A model generated the notes under the pieces. The model was not told where the DNA came from. It did no database searches and saw only the letters and a program-made list of their open reading frames with translations. Below are positions 48,305 through 60,274 of a stretch of DNA of 64,000 nucleotides, piece after piece (within the stretch, counting starts at the first letter, position 1; each line of letters starts with the position of its first letter). The DNA is from Sepiola atlantica. Lineage: Eukaryota > Mollusca > Cephalopoda > Sepiida > Sepiolidae. Both the position numbers and the translations under genes were made by a program. The DNA lies in NCBI GenBank assembly GCA_963556195.1, contig OY744525.1:25976413-26040412 (forward strand). The letters run 5' to 3'.

Positions 48305-49115
48305 CAAAAAAGACGCCATAGAAACTTCATGTTTTTTGCCTCATGCTTAGCACATACACTTTTTACCTTCTTAGGAATAACTTTGCACATTCTTCTATTT
48401 ATGGGACAATATATTTAATTGTATGTTTAATCTATGTACAACATGCATCATTTACTGTCTTTGTATTTTGTCATAAACAAACTATTAATAAATGAAATTT
48501 CTTTGTCCTTCATGATTTTTAAAAAAAACTCTTTTACCTTCAGACACATGTGGTATTGCTAGCCAATACAGAGCGAATGTTGGCAACACTCTACGTGCTC
48601 AGAGAATTTTAATTCTCTACTCACATGTTGCTAACCTTTATAAAATAGAATATGAAATATTATAATTCTTCAAAATAATTAATAAGGAATAATAACCATT
48701 TTCCTTAATGGATTAATTGCATGCTTCACTACAAAATTACCGACTATGACAAAAGTTGCCTGAAGAAGGCTTAAGACATATGAGCAAGAAAAGTGGACCT
48801 TGAAAACGTCCTCTAACACATAAGACGGCATGAAAAAAAATTATGATTTTGCCTCATGCTCACCATATACAAGTTTTACCTTCTTATGAATAACTTTGTG
48901 CATTCTTCTGTGGTAGGGGAACAATGTATTTAATCGTATTTTAATCTATGTATACATGTTTCATTTACTGTTGTAAAAAAACTATTATTAACGCAAATTT
49001 CTTTGTTTCCCACAGCTTTTTAGCTGTCCTTTACCTTCAGGCACATGCAGTATTGTCAATGAATACAGAGTGAATTTTGACAACACCCTACGTGTTCAGA
49101 AATCCGAATTCTTTG
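48305..49115 (+). repeat. ~300-bp direct duplication, spacing ~525 bp
   Basis: 'gcctcatgcttagcacatac' to 'cactctacgtgctcagag' (48340-48605) aligns with 'gcctcatgctcaccatatac' to 'caccctacgtgttcagaa' (48852-49105), ~80% alike. No reading frame is conserved between copies, so it is non-coding. Confidence 0.7.
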
Positions 49116-49189
49116 TCGCCAGAGTTGTGCGACATACGTTAAAAAAAAATTTTGGTTCGAATAAGTCCGAGTAGCTTGTCTCCAGTGTT

Positions 49190-49440
49190 GAATCCTCGTC
49201 ACAAGTGTTGTGACCTTGAAGGGCCGATAATAATTAAGACAACATGGTGGTATATTTACAAAAGTGTATTTACAGAAGTACAAAAAAGTATGTTACAGAA
49301 AGTCTGCGTCTGATACTCTGGCTGCCACCAATGACTGCCGCCATGACTATCACGACACTGAGTCATAACTCTATTCATAGTCTCTGGAAGAGTACATCTA
49401 CACCCGAAATAGGGAAGATCAACATCAGATCATAACAATT
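49190..49440 (+). repeat. Dispersed repeat R7, first copy
   Basis: 'gtgttgtgaccttgaagggc' ... 'taattaagacaacatggtgg' ... 'ctattcatagtctctggaag' matches 57352-57560. The 'TGTTG...CAACA' ends hint at an LTR-like piece, but this is unproven. Confidence 0.45.
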
Positions 49441-49469
49441 AAATTATCCAATTCAAATTTGTTTTTAAT

Positions 49470-49640
49470 ATAACACTGTCTGCAGGATGGGTACTTATCT
49501 AGTTGGATTTACTTGCTTCTCACAGCAGAAAGATGTGGCACAAGGCTAGAAGGAAGGGAAAACCAGCATACTCAGGGGAGGCACTTTGGTTGGGTACAAA
49601 AATAGCCTTGTCAGCATGCTCCAGTAGGACTTAAGAGAAA
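49470..49640 (+). mobile_element. Helitron-like terminus beside a U2-SINE tail-like segment
   Basis: 'gtctgcaggatgggtactta' ends with CTAG then T at 49499-49503; the same phrase inverted starts 52354. Immediately after, 'tctcacagcagaaagatgtg' and 'gcacaaggctagaag' resemble the 3' tail of the U2-headed SINEs (62015-62050). The U2 head is absent. Confidence 0.4.
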
Positions 49641-50591
49641 GCTGGATGAAGATAAGAGATATAAGAAATAACAATTCTCTTAAATGCATTATTCTCTTAT
49701 ATATTAGAATACAACCATTGCTTTAACTTTAAACAAGCCAGTTAAATTCATTCTAAATAAATCTCATCAAAAATTTCTTCAATTAGCAGTCATTATAAAC
49801 TCTGACACAATTAAACAACGTAATGCCTTCTACAATTTATCTCCCTTATTCAGCAAAATAATACTAAACGAACAAAACTTATTTTCACAGCACATTCCCA
49901 ATAAAACTTTGTACCTTTTGACTTCTTGTTAAAATCTATATTAAAAAAAAATTAAATGAAACAAGATTCATTTTACTTTATAGATGCACCACATATTTTC
50001 GAATTTTAACGTGTAGTTTTTTTCGAAAAAAAAAAACACCAAAAAAGTTTTTCCTACATCATAGATGCACCACGTATGTCAAATTTTAACTTCTTTGTTT
50101 TTCTTAACATCAGGCACTTTGAGAAAGTCTTTGAACAATAAAGATGAAACGTTGATGAACATATAAAAAATTTTCGATTTTCATTTTTCATTACGTTGGA
50201 TTTTTAATTCCATAACAATCATATTATATATTATAATAAACGATACTTAGTTTAACACTTGACTGCAGTTTCATTGTATCACCGATCACCAGGAGTGTAT
50301 CGAAATGGGATCAATCGAAAAGCGAACAAGAAAAAATAACAGTACCAATGTAAGTGTTTTTTTTTACAATTTCTCCCATTTTGCAGAAGCTACGTATTTT
50401 TATTTAATCAGAGCTTAAATAACAAAGTAAATATTTATTTATATGTCTGCATTTAGCTATAAACTCTTGTTTTTTATTTAATACATTAATTCATAAAATA
50501 ATTTAAAGTTTCTATTATTATTATATTGCAAAGAGGAGCTAATTTGAAGATTTCTCAATTGATATTAGAGCTAATGTTTTTATTTTTATTT

Positions 50592-50639
<48 letters not shown>

Positions 50640-51063
50640 TATGGGTAGTTCATTTAAAAAAATAATATGGGTCGTTCATTTAAAAACATTGCTGGGTTTG
50701 AATTATAAAATTGAAAATATAAACAATTATCAATGCAAGATTAATTAATTTATTTATTTTTTTACTTTAATCTTATTCATTTCGGAATAAAATTCCATCA
50801 TCAGAGTTGACCAGTATTGTGTCATTTTGTTTTTCTTCATAAAAAAACAAGAATAAACAAACTTATTTCTTTTGTTACTTGATAAATGTCCTTGGTGCGA
50901 TGTTTCCACGCCGATGTATTTTGGCGGTTATGAATTCAAATTCTGGTTGTCGAACGAAGAAGAGCGTTGGCTCGCTCGTAGTTGATAAAAATAATATATA
51001 TATATATATATATATATAGTAGATGGTATGCAGCACCAGTGCGATTCCAACAAGAGAAAAATG
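49641..51063. other. AT-rich spacer with (TA)n arrays
   Basis: (TA)n at 50596-50634 and 50995-51018. 'aataatatgggtagttcatt' is repeated at 50633 and 50661 (26-28-bp spacing). No gene. Confidence 0.4.
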
Positions 51064-51256
51064 TATATTTAAAGAAGTGAGACTACCAACATTTGTAAAT
51101 TTGAAAAAAACTTTTTTCAAAAATTGTTTATTTTATTATTTTATAATTTTATAATCATAAATAATTTAATAATTATAAAATAATAAAATAATAAACAATT
51201 TCTGAATAAAAAAAGGTTGTTTTTCAAATTTACAAATGTTGGTAGCCTCACTTCTT

Positions 51257-51264
<8 letters not shown>
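51064..51264. mobile_element. ~200-bp near-perfect palindrome
   Basis: 'tatatttaaagaagtgagac' ... 'taccaacatttgtaaatttg' on the left is mirrored by 'caaatttacaaatgttggta' ... 'cactt cttcaaatata' on the right. Arms of ~90 bp meet at an AT-rich centre near 51165. It sits between two (TA)n arrays (50995, 51259). Most like a MITE or a cruciform-forming inverted duplication. Confidence 0.72.
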
Positions 51265-51288
<24 letters not shown>

Positions 51289-51539
51289 CTAAATGTATTA
51301 ATATATTTTTGTTTAAAAAATTAGACCCGGTGTCAGTAGTGCTGGGAGGACTGTGATTGTTCTGTGTACTTGATGACCCTGAATGACGCAAATTATTCCC
51401 CCTTCCCCCACCCATTAAAAAAACCTTTGGCCATATTTTTCCTTCATGCAGAGAAATGTAAATACTAATGTTTATTAATGACATTTTTTACATGAAATCT
51501 AACTCAGCTTTTATGCAGAACGTGTCTGTTGTATTAATC

Positions 51540-51658
51540 TTGTAATCACACACACACAAAAATTGATAGAGCTAATGTTTTTATTTTTTATTTCTATATA
51601 TATTTAGGCAATGTGGTAGTATATATATATATACACACATATATATATATACACACAC

Positions 51659-51696
<38 letters not shown>

Positions 51697-51720
51697 GTGT
51701 GTGTATGTGTGTGTACACTT
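51540..51720. repeat. Mixed (TA)n/(CA)n microsatellites
   Basis: TA blocks alternate with ACAC/GTGT blocks at 51617-51716. A 66-codon frame through them is an artefact. Confidence 0.85.
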
Positions 51721-52352
51721 CAGTTTAAATATTTTACGTCTCCTTATCGTTATCTGTCTGTATGTGTGGATATATCAAGAGGTTTTGAGAGACATGTTAA
51801 TTCCTCTGGATAAATGAATTCAATGTCAGCGCCTGAGTTGATAAGAAAATTCAATTTCCTTGTGTACAAAAAGAATCAGAAAGTTCTGATTTTGCGAAGC
51901 CTCTGAAATCCACATTTTCACATTTGATCAAATTAGTGTCATTTTGGGCATCCTTAGTTTAGTCAAGTGATAAATAAAATTACGACTCAGTTTTTTTTTT
52001 TTTTTGATAAATACACAAATACAAAGGGATTAATACTTGAGTTTGTTTGTTTTATGTTTGGCTTCACAAAATAAGATCTTATTAGAAGATCATGAAAGCA
52101 TATTAGTGTTTTAGTTTTATATATATTTTTGAATGGGGGAGGGGGAAAACACGAGTGGAGGATAATTAATGTTGTGGAATTCTTTTCATGGATGTGTATT
52201 TTACAAAATAAATTCAATAAAAAAGTTTCTTTTTTTTTTTTCCTTTGACATGTTTATTATTTTGTTATTCTTTTTAAAGTGCATTATGTGTGATTTTTAG
52301 GCTTATTCACTATTTACAAAGATCTTAATAAAAACAAGATTTATTTTCATAT
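51721..52352. other. Unassigned spacer
   Basis: T runs at 51990-52005 and 52228-52240; no gene or repeat recognised. Confidence 0.35.
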
Positions 52353-52353
52353 A

Positions 52354-52775
52354 CTAGCTAAGTACCCATCCTGCAGACAGTGTTACGTTTATAAAAAATA
52401 AAATTGAATAATTTAGTCAAACCCTGGACATGCAGCAGCATCAGCAGAGAGCAGCAAGCAGTCAAAATATGTCGGTCTTCTCGACAGATTTGTGTTTCAA
52501 CCGAGCGCCGTGGAGACGAGTGGAGTGATAGGCCTCGGCAGCCATAGTCTGTTAATGATGGGACCATCGTGAATTGACTTGGCTTTACGAGCGCCTCTCT
52601 GTTGCTATTATTCGTGGAAACGCCTCGAGCCTGCTCTTGACCTGCCAATCCAGCCAGCCGGACATTTGATGAAACTTCCTGCTGCATGCATGTTGGTTTC
52701 GAAAAGGGACATTTTATTAATTTTTTAATTAATTTTTTTTTAATTATATCAAATAAATATATCTTCATATCATTA
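52354..52775 (-). mobile_element. Possible Helitron-like copy, minus strand
   Basis: The plus strand 'actagctaagtacccatcct' followed by 'gcagacagtgtta' is the complement of the end at 49478-49503. The internal part has a GC-richer block (52450-52690) whose 136-codon minus frame has no known domain. The 5' end is not defined. Confidence 0.3.
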
Positions 52776-53004
52776 AAAAAAATAATAATTTAGTAATGTT
52801 TAGTTATCTTTTATATAAAGTAGAGCCAGTCTATTCACGTTTATTTGACGTTAATAAGTTTTTAATGCAATGTGCATACTAAAATCTGCATCATCGGTCA
52901 TTTATGACAAATATCAGTCCGGGTTCTTAAAAAAATGTTGAAATAAAAATGTAAATTTAATAATATTTGACGACATTTCTGCGATGATGTATTATTGTTT
53001 AAAT

Positions 53005-53845
53005 TATTCTCATGTTTCCGACTGTTTTCCTCATCTTAGTTATTGAATTTTTATAACTCTCTGGCCATTCTACTCTCCAGCGATCTTCAGGCATCTTTTA
53101 TCATAGTCAGTAACCTGAGAATTTTAAAATGAACCCTTTATTTAATCCACTGGGGAAGATTGCTCCTATTTCTCATTCCATACCTTTTCAGATATCTAGT
53201 ATGCTGTCTCATCTCTGTGGCCGTCACCATTTTTAATTTGTCACAATATGCATGGTTGGTATGTAGTAAAAAACACACAAACATCGTTACATGGTTTCAA
53301 ATATTTAATTCTTCTGATCAGGGCCAAGTTTTATAAATTTGTCTTTGTTTCTTTCTTTTAGACATTTGCTTTTGCCATGAAACAACAGATTCATTATCTT
53401 TACAGCATAGTTTTCTCCATGAAAATGAGCCCTATAATTCCACCCCTACATTAAAGTGCATACAAGTGCGAGGCCCATCTAATATTCCCATAGAAACGTC
53501 AGTGGTTGTAATCTCAGGCTTACTTTTGTTATCTAAGGATTTCAAACAAGACCATTTATTTGCAATCTATGGTCATTTCTAAATCTAAGATAAGATGCAT
53601 TTGAATATTTCTGAAATGAGGTCATGTTGTTATGGACATTATTTACGTGTTTTCAGCGGTTTTTCTCATCTTGGTTTCTGGCATTATTACAACGTTTCCA
53701 TTGCTGTATTCTTTGGCCTTCTTCAGATGCCGTTTTTCTTGTAGTCAGTAAGCCTGGGAATTTTTAACTGAACCCTTTTTTTGTTCTACTTTGGTAAATT
53801 GCTTTCATTCAGTGTTTTATGCCTTTTAGATATGAAGGATTTGAG
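53005..53845 (+). repeat. ~200-bp direct duplication, spacing ~640 bp
   Basis: 'ttttcctcatcttagttatt' ... 'atagtcagtaacctgagaat' (53020-53130) aligns with 'tttctcatcttggtttctgg' ... 'gtagtcagtaagcctgggaa' (53660-53770), ~70-75%. Old, non-coding. Confidence 0.5.
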
Positions 53846-53879
53846 ACGCAGAACGTGATAAATCAATTTCTTCAAATCA

Positions 53880-54240
53880 AGTTGGTGTAGAGAAACCATC
53901 TCCCATCCGCCGTATCCCCGGGTGGCAGATTATGGGACGGTCTTCAAATGACTAACCAATAAGCAATCCCCATTGACCCTTTATTCTAGAGGGTCGTGTC
54001 GCCATGAAATGCATCAGATGCCTTGGGATGGTGTTAGTCGCTTGAACACCCAAATGACTGACTCGGTCAAGTGAATATTGTTGACCTTGGATGATAACCT
54101 ACTTTGAGGTTTTCCTTGATAAAACACACAGACTCCTGGTCTGTAACAGGTTGATGTTAGGACGGCATCCAACTGAAAAACACTGCTTCAACTCTTACTA
54201 TGATTTTTCTAAGTGAATTTTTTCATGGAGAAATTCACTA
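53880..54240 (+). mobile_element. Cephalopod-type SINE body and tail (tentative)
   Basis: 'gatgttaggacggcatccaa' with 'ctgaaaaacactgcttcaac' at its end resembles the tail of SINEs I associate with octopus and squid genomes. The upstream part ('ccatccgccgtatccccggg', 'tagagggtcgtgtcgcca') is GC-richer than the surroundings. No A/B boxes found. Confidence 0.4.
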
Positions 54241-54274
54241 CATACTGCCATGGCCAACGTTCATCCCACATCTG

Positions 54275-54320
54275 ATGTATAACAGACACGCTAATCGAAT
54301 ATGTATGAGAAATTAAACAT
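54275..54320 (+). repeat. Short dispersed repeat, first copy
   Basis: 'acagacacgctaatcgaata' followed by 'tgtatgagaaattaaacat' recurs at 56170-56210 as 'aaagacacgctaatcgaata'. Both copies are preceded by 'cccacatctgatg'. Confidence 0.6.
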
Positions 54321-54339
54321 AGATAAGAACATATATAGT

Positions 54340-54855
54340 AATATATATATATATATATATATAGATAAAGTGAAAGAATAGAATAAGGTGCGAATCAAAT
54401 TTTATTACAGTTCAATGTTCAAGCAAAGTTATTTAAAGTCCTTAACTCATGAGTTTTCAAAGAAAATCTTCTCAGAGGACCATTACCGCAATGACATTAC
54501 TGCAGGTAATAAAAATTAAACTTTGAAAATATATTAAAAAATATATATATAAATACATAAAGGTATATAAAACATAAAATATATCGGCCCAAAACATACT
54601 TTTTTGTAAACCTATACAGTTCATCAACATCAACAAGTTTAAAATAGCTCCAGGCAAGATATCAAAGAGGTTGATTAAAAAATAATCCAGATGGTGAATG
54701 GTGGTCCAAAAATGTAAAAAGTTATCCAGGCGGGAAATTCGTTTGCTATCGATGTAGTAGATATATATATACATATATATACATATATATATACATATAT
54801 ATCAATCTTCAAATAAGTTTGATTAAAAAAAAAATATATATATATATATATATGG
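54340..54855. repeat. AT-rich segment with several (TA)n arrays
   Basis: (TA)n at 54342-54363, 54762-54800 (interrupted) and 54832-54853. Frames of ~100 codons on the minus strand are dominated by Ile/Tyr and lack motifs. Confidence 0.6.
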
Positions 54856-54869
54856 CTTGGCTTGGCTTG

Positions 54870-55455
54870 GTCCCTTAACCCCCTCCTGGGTCGTAGGGGC
54901 GCTGCACCAATGAACTCCACACCAGCTGTCTCCACTTCTGACGGTCATGGGCAATGGACTGGGTTGTAGCGAAGTTGTAGCCCGTCCACTCTTTGATGTT
55001 GTCCGTCCATCTTTTGTGTTGTCTACCTCTCCTTCTCTTGCCTTGCACTGCTCCCTGCAGGATGGTTTTGGAGAGACCATTGCCCCTTGTCACGTGACCA
55101 TACCATCCAAGCTTTCTTTTTCTTACAGTTGTCAGCAAATCTTCGTAGTTGTTCAGATGTGCGTTGATGAGCGCGCGAACTTCTTCGTTTGTGACACGGT
55201 CTGAGTACGAGATGCCAAGCACTCTTCTGTAGCATCTCATTTCTACCGTTTGGATTTTTCTTTGGAGCTCAGCTGTCAAGGTCCATGACTCGCATGCATA
55301 CAAAAAGATGGATAATACTAGTGTATGCAGCAGCTTCAGTTTGCAACGGAGACTAATGTTTCCGTCTTTCCAGATTGATTTCAGTTTTGCAAGTGCTGCT
55401 GCCGTTTGTGCTGCTCTTGCCAGAATTTCAGTCTTGGATCCTTTGTTGCTGAGTA
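54870..55455 (-). mobile_element. LINE family I, C-terminal ORF2 fragment, mostly open
   Basis: From 55455 down: 'ILARAAQTAAALAKLKSIWK', 'CKLKLLHTLVLSIFLYACES', 'WTLTAELQRKIQTVEMRCYR', 'RVLGISYSDRVTNEEVRALI', 'RKRKLGWYGHVTRGNGLSKT', 'ILQGAVQGKRRRGRQHKRW' and 'DNIKEWTGYNFATTQSIAHD'. This is the well-known C-terminal half of a LINE ORF2, after the RT palm. The frame stays open for over 140 codons, so this is one of the youngest LINE pieces here. Both ends run into (TA)n arrays. Confidence 0.8.
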
Positions 55456-55694
55456 TATATATATATATATATATTATCTAAAAATTAAAATAAGTTCCAA
55501 ATAAAATAAAATTTTGTATCAGGCAAATTGTTTTTTAATTAAAAAATAACAGTCATTTCTTCATTGGAGCTATACAATCAAACCATTAGTAGAGATGACA
55601 AAGTTTGAATCTTATAGACATGATGAATCTTTAGATATGTGTGAAAAAAAAAACGACTTCTTTTTTAAGATTTTCATAAAGACAACCATATCTG

Positions 55695-55815
55695 CAATAC
55701 ACATGCTAAAAGAACCGTCTACACTCTGAAATGCTTGCTTTTGGAATTCTCTCCCTGCTCCCTGTTTCGTACCAACATGCAGAAATTTAAATATAATGTG
55801 AATAAACATCTCTCT
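55695..55815 (+). mobile_element. LINE family A terminal fragment
   Basis: 'ttggaattctctccctgctc' and 'taccaacatgcagaaattta' match the family A terminus at 5225-5290 and 40200-40260. Confidence 0.6.
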
Positions 55816-55865
55816 ATATATATGCGTGCGTGTGTGTGTGTGTAAGAGATTGTATCGATATGAAT

Positions 55866-55958
55866 TCAATTTATATAGATTAAAATGATTCCCGAAGGAA
55901 TCGAGTTTCAATTTATATAGATTAAAATGATTCCCGAAGGAATCGAGTTTCAATTTAT
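55866..55958. repeat. 42-bp tandem duplication containing a hairpin
   Basis: 'caatttatatagattaaaat' plus GATTCC-CGAA-GGAATC-'gagttt' occurs twice (offset 42), with a partial third start. GATTCC and GGAATC form a perfect 6-bp stem with a CGAA loop. Confidence 0.8.
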
Positions 55959-55989
55959 AAAGAACGAGCTCAACATTGAATATTAGACT

Positions 55990-57350
55990 GAGCTTATACA
56001 TATATATTTATTTTAAAAAGTAACATATCATTTTATAATAATTTATACTCCAAAAAAAGTCATTCGGTTTACAATTGTTTCAAAAGATCTGCAAAGAAAA
56101 ACAAAAAATCCATAAGCAAACTTTTATCTTCAGAACTCTTATCTTTCGAACCCACATCTGATGCGTAAAAGACACGCTAATCGAATATGTATGAGAAATT
56201 AAACATGAATACAAAGACGAATATTTCCAATCTAGAAATCAACTGTAAAAGCATATTTTAATTGAAATCATGAAAATTGTACATCACACTAGCTGTATTT
56301 ATCTGGCGTTGTTCCAGTTGACTGTTTAAAAGAAATTTTAGATTTACTATCACGAATATGGTGCCCATTATAAATTTAATTTCATGCTAATGACAAATAT
56401 GTTATCCATAAAAAAATATCCCTAGTACGATAAAGTAATATTTTAAGGAAACAGAATCAAAAGACAGTTTTTTCCTATTTCAAAGAACATGGTAGAACGA
56501 TAAAAAAGGAAAATTGGCTATTCAGAATTAAATATTGATATTGTAGGACAGAGCTATGAAGGTCTAACTTCTAAAACCCAATGGACTTAATTTTATAAAG
56601 AAATGATCTTGGAGTGTGGAAGAGTGATGAGATGGAACACTTAATTTTAAATATGGCGTTGATCACGTCATGCATTCAAACTATTCATATCTTGTATCAA
56701 TTTATTTTTGCTTAAGTTCTTTCATAATGTAACATACTGAGGAGTGTTCTTCGATCCCCACGGTTCGTCAGTAGTCGATTTTATCAACAGAAGCAGCTGG
56801 CGGTCTTTCTGTAGTCGCAGTGGTAATGTGGCAGCCAAAGTTTTCTAACTTCCTCTTTTGTCTGCAATTATGTATAACATAAAAGAAAAAAAATCCAACA
56901 ATCTTGTGCTCAATGGCTCATTGATGTTTTATTCTTTCATTCTCCCACAGCACTGCAGGGTTACACATAAGCTTCCCATCGTCCACCTTCCCGATAGAGC
57001 TTCAAGAGCTACGACTGAACACACTCAACTCATCTGCTAAAGAGAAATACTGCCCTTTCTTCCTCGCTACGTGTCACTTCAGACTTCCGCCCATGATTCA
57101 ACTTCTTGCACACATAGCTCTCATTCTACAATTAACTTCTCATGGAACTTTCCATTCTCTTACTTAATTGTATTCTTATATAGAAAATTTTCTATTCTAA
57201 CTTTACCCACTCGAATCTAAATACTGCTACCATAAACCTGAGGTAGAAATCACTCTAGAATATCTCTTGGCCAATGCTTTTGTCCAATAGGACAAACTCA
57301 GTGAATTAAATGAAGGGTTTTGTTATACATGTCTATTGTTTGCCTTTAAT
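55990..57350. other. AT-rich spacer, nothing recognised
   Basis: No long frames or element ends apart from the short repeat at 56150-56210. Confidence 0.35.
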
Positions 57351-57351
57351 A

Positions 57352-57560
57352 GTGTTGTGGCCTAAAACGGCCAAAAATTAATAAGACAACAAGGAGGTAG
57401 TTAATAAGAATATATATTTACAGAAAGTAAAAAAGAAAGTACAGAAGTAATGTGTTGCCAGAGACTGCTTCTGGATTCATCTGAGCGATTCTCTCTCTCT
57501 CTCTTTTACTACCCCTATTCACAGTGTCAAGAAGAGTCCATGTAGTGACACAATAGAATA
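57352..57560 (+). repeat. Dispersed repeat R7, second copy
   Basis: 'gtgttgtggcctaaaacggc', 'taataagacaacaaggaggt' and 'tattcacagtgtcaagaag' match 49200-49390. It contains a (CT)n run at 57488-57502. Confidence 0.45.
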
Positions 57561-58255
57561 AATCACCATAATAGTTCAAAATTCCTACAAAGTTACTGAA
57601 GATGACGAAAGGCATCTGGAGAAGGCTAAAGAGTACAACAGCCGAGATGTTATGAAAATAGCAATAGCAAACATAAGCAAAACAGTCCAAAACATGTAAA
57701 TAAGATTGTAGCAAGATTTAATCATAACTGTGTTGAAAACGGAATGTTCCACATAAAGTAGATTTAGTAAAAAGAGAGAATTTTCCATTAGAGGTGAAGC
57801 TAGAGGTCAGGCTGACGTGTGCAGGAAGTTACATCATGACAGGAAGTGACGTGGCAAAGGTGAACGGATATCTTTCTTAAGGCTCATTCACCACCACTAC
57901 GGAAGATGAGCAAGAAGATGCATTCATCTATATGTATTTTGTCTAAAAAATAGATCAAATAATTCACGCATAAACTAAGATGCAGCCCAGAGCAAATAAT
58001 GTAGTTATTGTTGTTCATTCTAACTGCTTTTATTATTACAGCCACAACAAAAGAAATAAAAGATCAACATATTTATGACGACTGCTACTACCACTATCCA
58101 TTAAGCTGATTACTTACCACGTGTCAATGAGACGATGACAGCTAGCCGTTTGCAATGTCAAAAAGAAATTGTTAATCGTAATACTACAAGATGAGATGTG
58201 GTTGATTTTCTTGTGATCATATTAGTTAGAGATCATACATAGACTATGTTACAAA
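57561..58255. other. Unassigned spacer
   Basis: Overlapping minus-strand frames of 67-98 codons show no motif. Confidence 0.35.
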
Positions 58256-58259
58256 TTAT

Positions 58260-58485
58260 TGTGGGCATGTTGAAAGAAGCAAAGGGGTACATCAGAACTT
58301 CTAGAGACCTAAGACTGGACAGTAAAAAGAAAGCCGGGCGCCCTAAGAAAACATGGAAATAAACCATCAGACAAGACCATTAACAGTGGCAAATAGACAC
58401 AGTCAATCCCCACAATCGTGATCACTGGAGACTTAGCATAAGGACAGCCAGACAGCGTCGAACCTCTTGTCGAAGAGAGATAAAT
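58260..58485 (+). mobile_element. LINE family H, C-terminal fragment
   Basis: The plus strand reads 'LDSKKKAGRPKKTWK', then after a stop 'TIRQDH', 'WQIDTVNPHNRDHWRLSIRT' and 'ARQRRTSCRRER'. This is the 'GRPKKTW...D...HWR' terminus of a LINE ORF2 with at least two stops. Confidence 0.65.
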
Positions 58486-58799
58486 TTTCAACAGCCAAGA
58501 TCATAAATAATATATGATATATCTCATTTACAATGTAGACAGTTTGTCGAACTTTGAAACTGGAGGTGCTCCAAAGCGTTGCAAATCTAATTAAGAAAAT
58601 ACATTGTTCTTCTTGTATTTTCTGATGCCAACTTCAAGACCTTTCGAAGGGTTAACAATTCCAGTCTTAAGTATATTTATAGAGCCAACAGACCTAATAA
58701 GCAGGAATTTGGAATCTTGACAAAATACACAACTGTTCAGAAACATGAATGGCGGCAAAGAGCCGAGAAGAATCTATCACCTAATTGAGAGGGCAAATC

Positions 58800-59255
58800 C
58801 AACCAACACAAAAAGGAAAGAAATACACAGAAGAGATGTTGCTAGCCACTCTCTATTCTATCGTTGTGTTCATCGTACGTTCTCAACCGAAATCCAATCC
58901 CGGTCTCCCCTGTAAAACATTCAGAACAAGAACACGTCTACCTACAACCACAGCAAATAACTTTCCTTTATCCTAATGTGTACCGAAAACTGAACGGACT
59001 TCCATGAACAAAGATTTTTTCTTAAAACCTCCCATCTGTGGAACAAAATAGCACAAGGCTGCTTCCCAAACGGCTACAACATGGTCGTCTTCAAGTCAAA
59101 TATTAGCAGATACTTGTTGAGCCGTCCTCTTGGATAACAAAATTCCACCCATTGCTTCCAATCCTCTTATGATGCTGTTCATCAACTGACAGTCTCTTTC
59201 ACCCTTATCCTCGAGTGGCTTTCAGGCCTTGATTACTGGTGACCAACGAGTAAAA
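58800..59255 (+). mobile_element. LINE family C, C-terminus and 3' UTR
   Basis: Peptides 'EEMLLATLYSIV' (shifted from the family's RRDVASLSLFYR), 'TTANNFPLS', 'KTSHLWNKIAQGCFPNGYNM' and 'VVFKSNISRYLLSRPLG' then stop match family C. The 3' UTR 'cttatcctcgagtggctttc' ends with an A run at 59250-59258. It complements the minus-strand copies at 12570 and 39310. Confidence 0.75.
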
Positions 59256-59454
59256 AAAATCTGTATATTCGTGTACTGTCATTTATCACCTTCCACACCC
59301 AATTAAAAAAATTGGGATCGTCAGATCGTCAAATATAGATGAAAAATAATAATTGAGGAATATCTGATGTTGCTGGTTCCCGAAAATTAAGACTACACTC
59401 ATTTTAAAATTAATTGTTAAAAAATCACATAAAACAAAACCCATAATTTATTAT

Positions 59455-59625
59455 TATACTAAAGCTGAGTTAAACAACGCTTGTTTCCCTAAGGCCCTTT
59501 TCCTATGCATTTTAATCACGTAAAATACATGGTTTGAAAAATCTTCCATTTTTATTGTTCTACTACCTTTCTATCTATATTATTGTTACCCTCTCTCAAT
59601 GTATGCTGTGTGAAATCCACGTCTT
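59455..59625 (+). repeat. Dispersed repeat R3, second copy
   Basis: 'actaaagctgagttaaacaa' and 'gcattttaatcacgtaaaat' match 11078-11150 in the same orientation. Confidence 0.5.
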
Positions 59626-59640
59626 TTTAGATATTTTGTT

Positions 59641-59722
59641 CACAATAATTGGATAAATTTCACAATAATTGGATAAATTTCACAATAATTGGATAAATTT
59701 CACAATAATTGGATAAATTTCA
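59641..59722. repeat. 20-bp tandem repeat, 4 copies
   Basis: CACAATAATTGGATAAATTT is repeated four times without change (59641-59720). Confidence 0.95.
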
Positions 59723-60002
59723 TAATATAAAAAATGCTTGGACAAAGTAGAGTCTTGCAGAATTACAAAAGTGATCGAATTCATCGATATGAAATAGCTG
59801 ATACGAAAAAATTACTGAATTAAATTAACCTTATCATCTTATATATATATATATATATACCAGGTGCTGTATGTGCTCTCTGCTTATCTCGGCATTGTTT
59901 CCAGTCGTCTTGTATTACTACTTGCCATTGGAATCAAGCAATGCCGACTCAGGAGAGCGGTTGTTGGGGATTGCGCAACCCTTGCAATTACAAATTCACT
60001 AG
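59723..60002. other. Spacer with (TA)n at 59840-59860
   Basis: Nothing further recognised. Confidence 0.35.
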
Positions 60003-60168
60003 TCAACAATAAGTGTTAGATGGACATATTCCGACCAAGAAAATAGCAATTCTTCCCCCTTTGTGAGAAACATAGCTCATGGAATGTGAGGACTAAAGGA
60101 CAAACTAAGGAAAGCGAGAATTACGAGGCTGCCGAAAGTTAACCCAAGGTCCACTTTCTACTCTTCTA
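60003..60168 (+). repeat. Dispersed repeat R6, copy 3
   Basis: 'caacaataagtgttagatgg', 'gagaaacatagctcatggaa' and 'aggaaagcgagaattacgag' match 17875-18045 and 46755-46935 at both ends. Confidence 0.65.
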
Positions 60169-60274
60169 GTATTCCTCATTTAATCCCGAGCAACATCGGA
60201 TCTTTTTACTAGTAAAATATAATTTTCTTGTAAGAACAGGGCTGATCCAGGAGATGGCCAAAGTGGTCGTTCGT

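Noticed and set aside
50770..50815. Hammerhead-like CTGATGAT..GGAAT/ATTCC..GAAA on the minus strand
   Set aside because: An extra base lies between the CTGATGA box and stem II, and no stem I or stem III partner can be found.
49190..57560. R7 pair (49.2 and 57.35 kb) as two LTRs of one retrotransposon
   Set aside because: The copies are diverged, the 8-kb interval has no gag or pol, and unrelated LINEs lie between them; kept only as a dispersed repeat.
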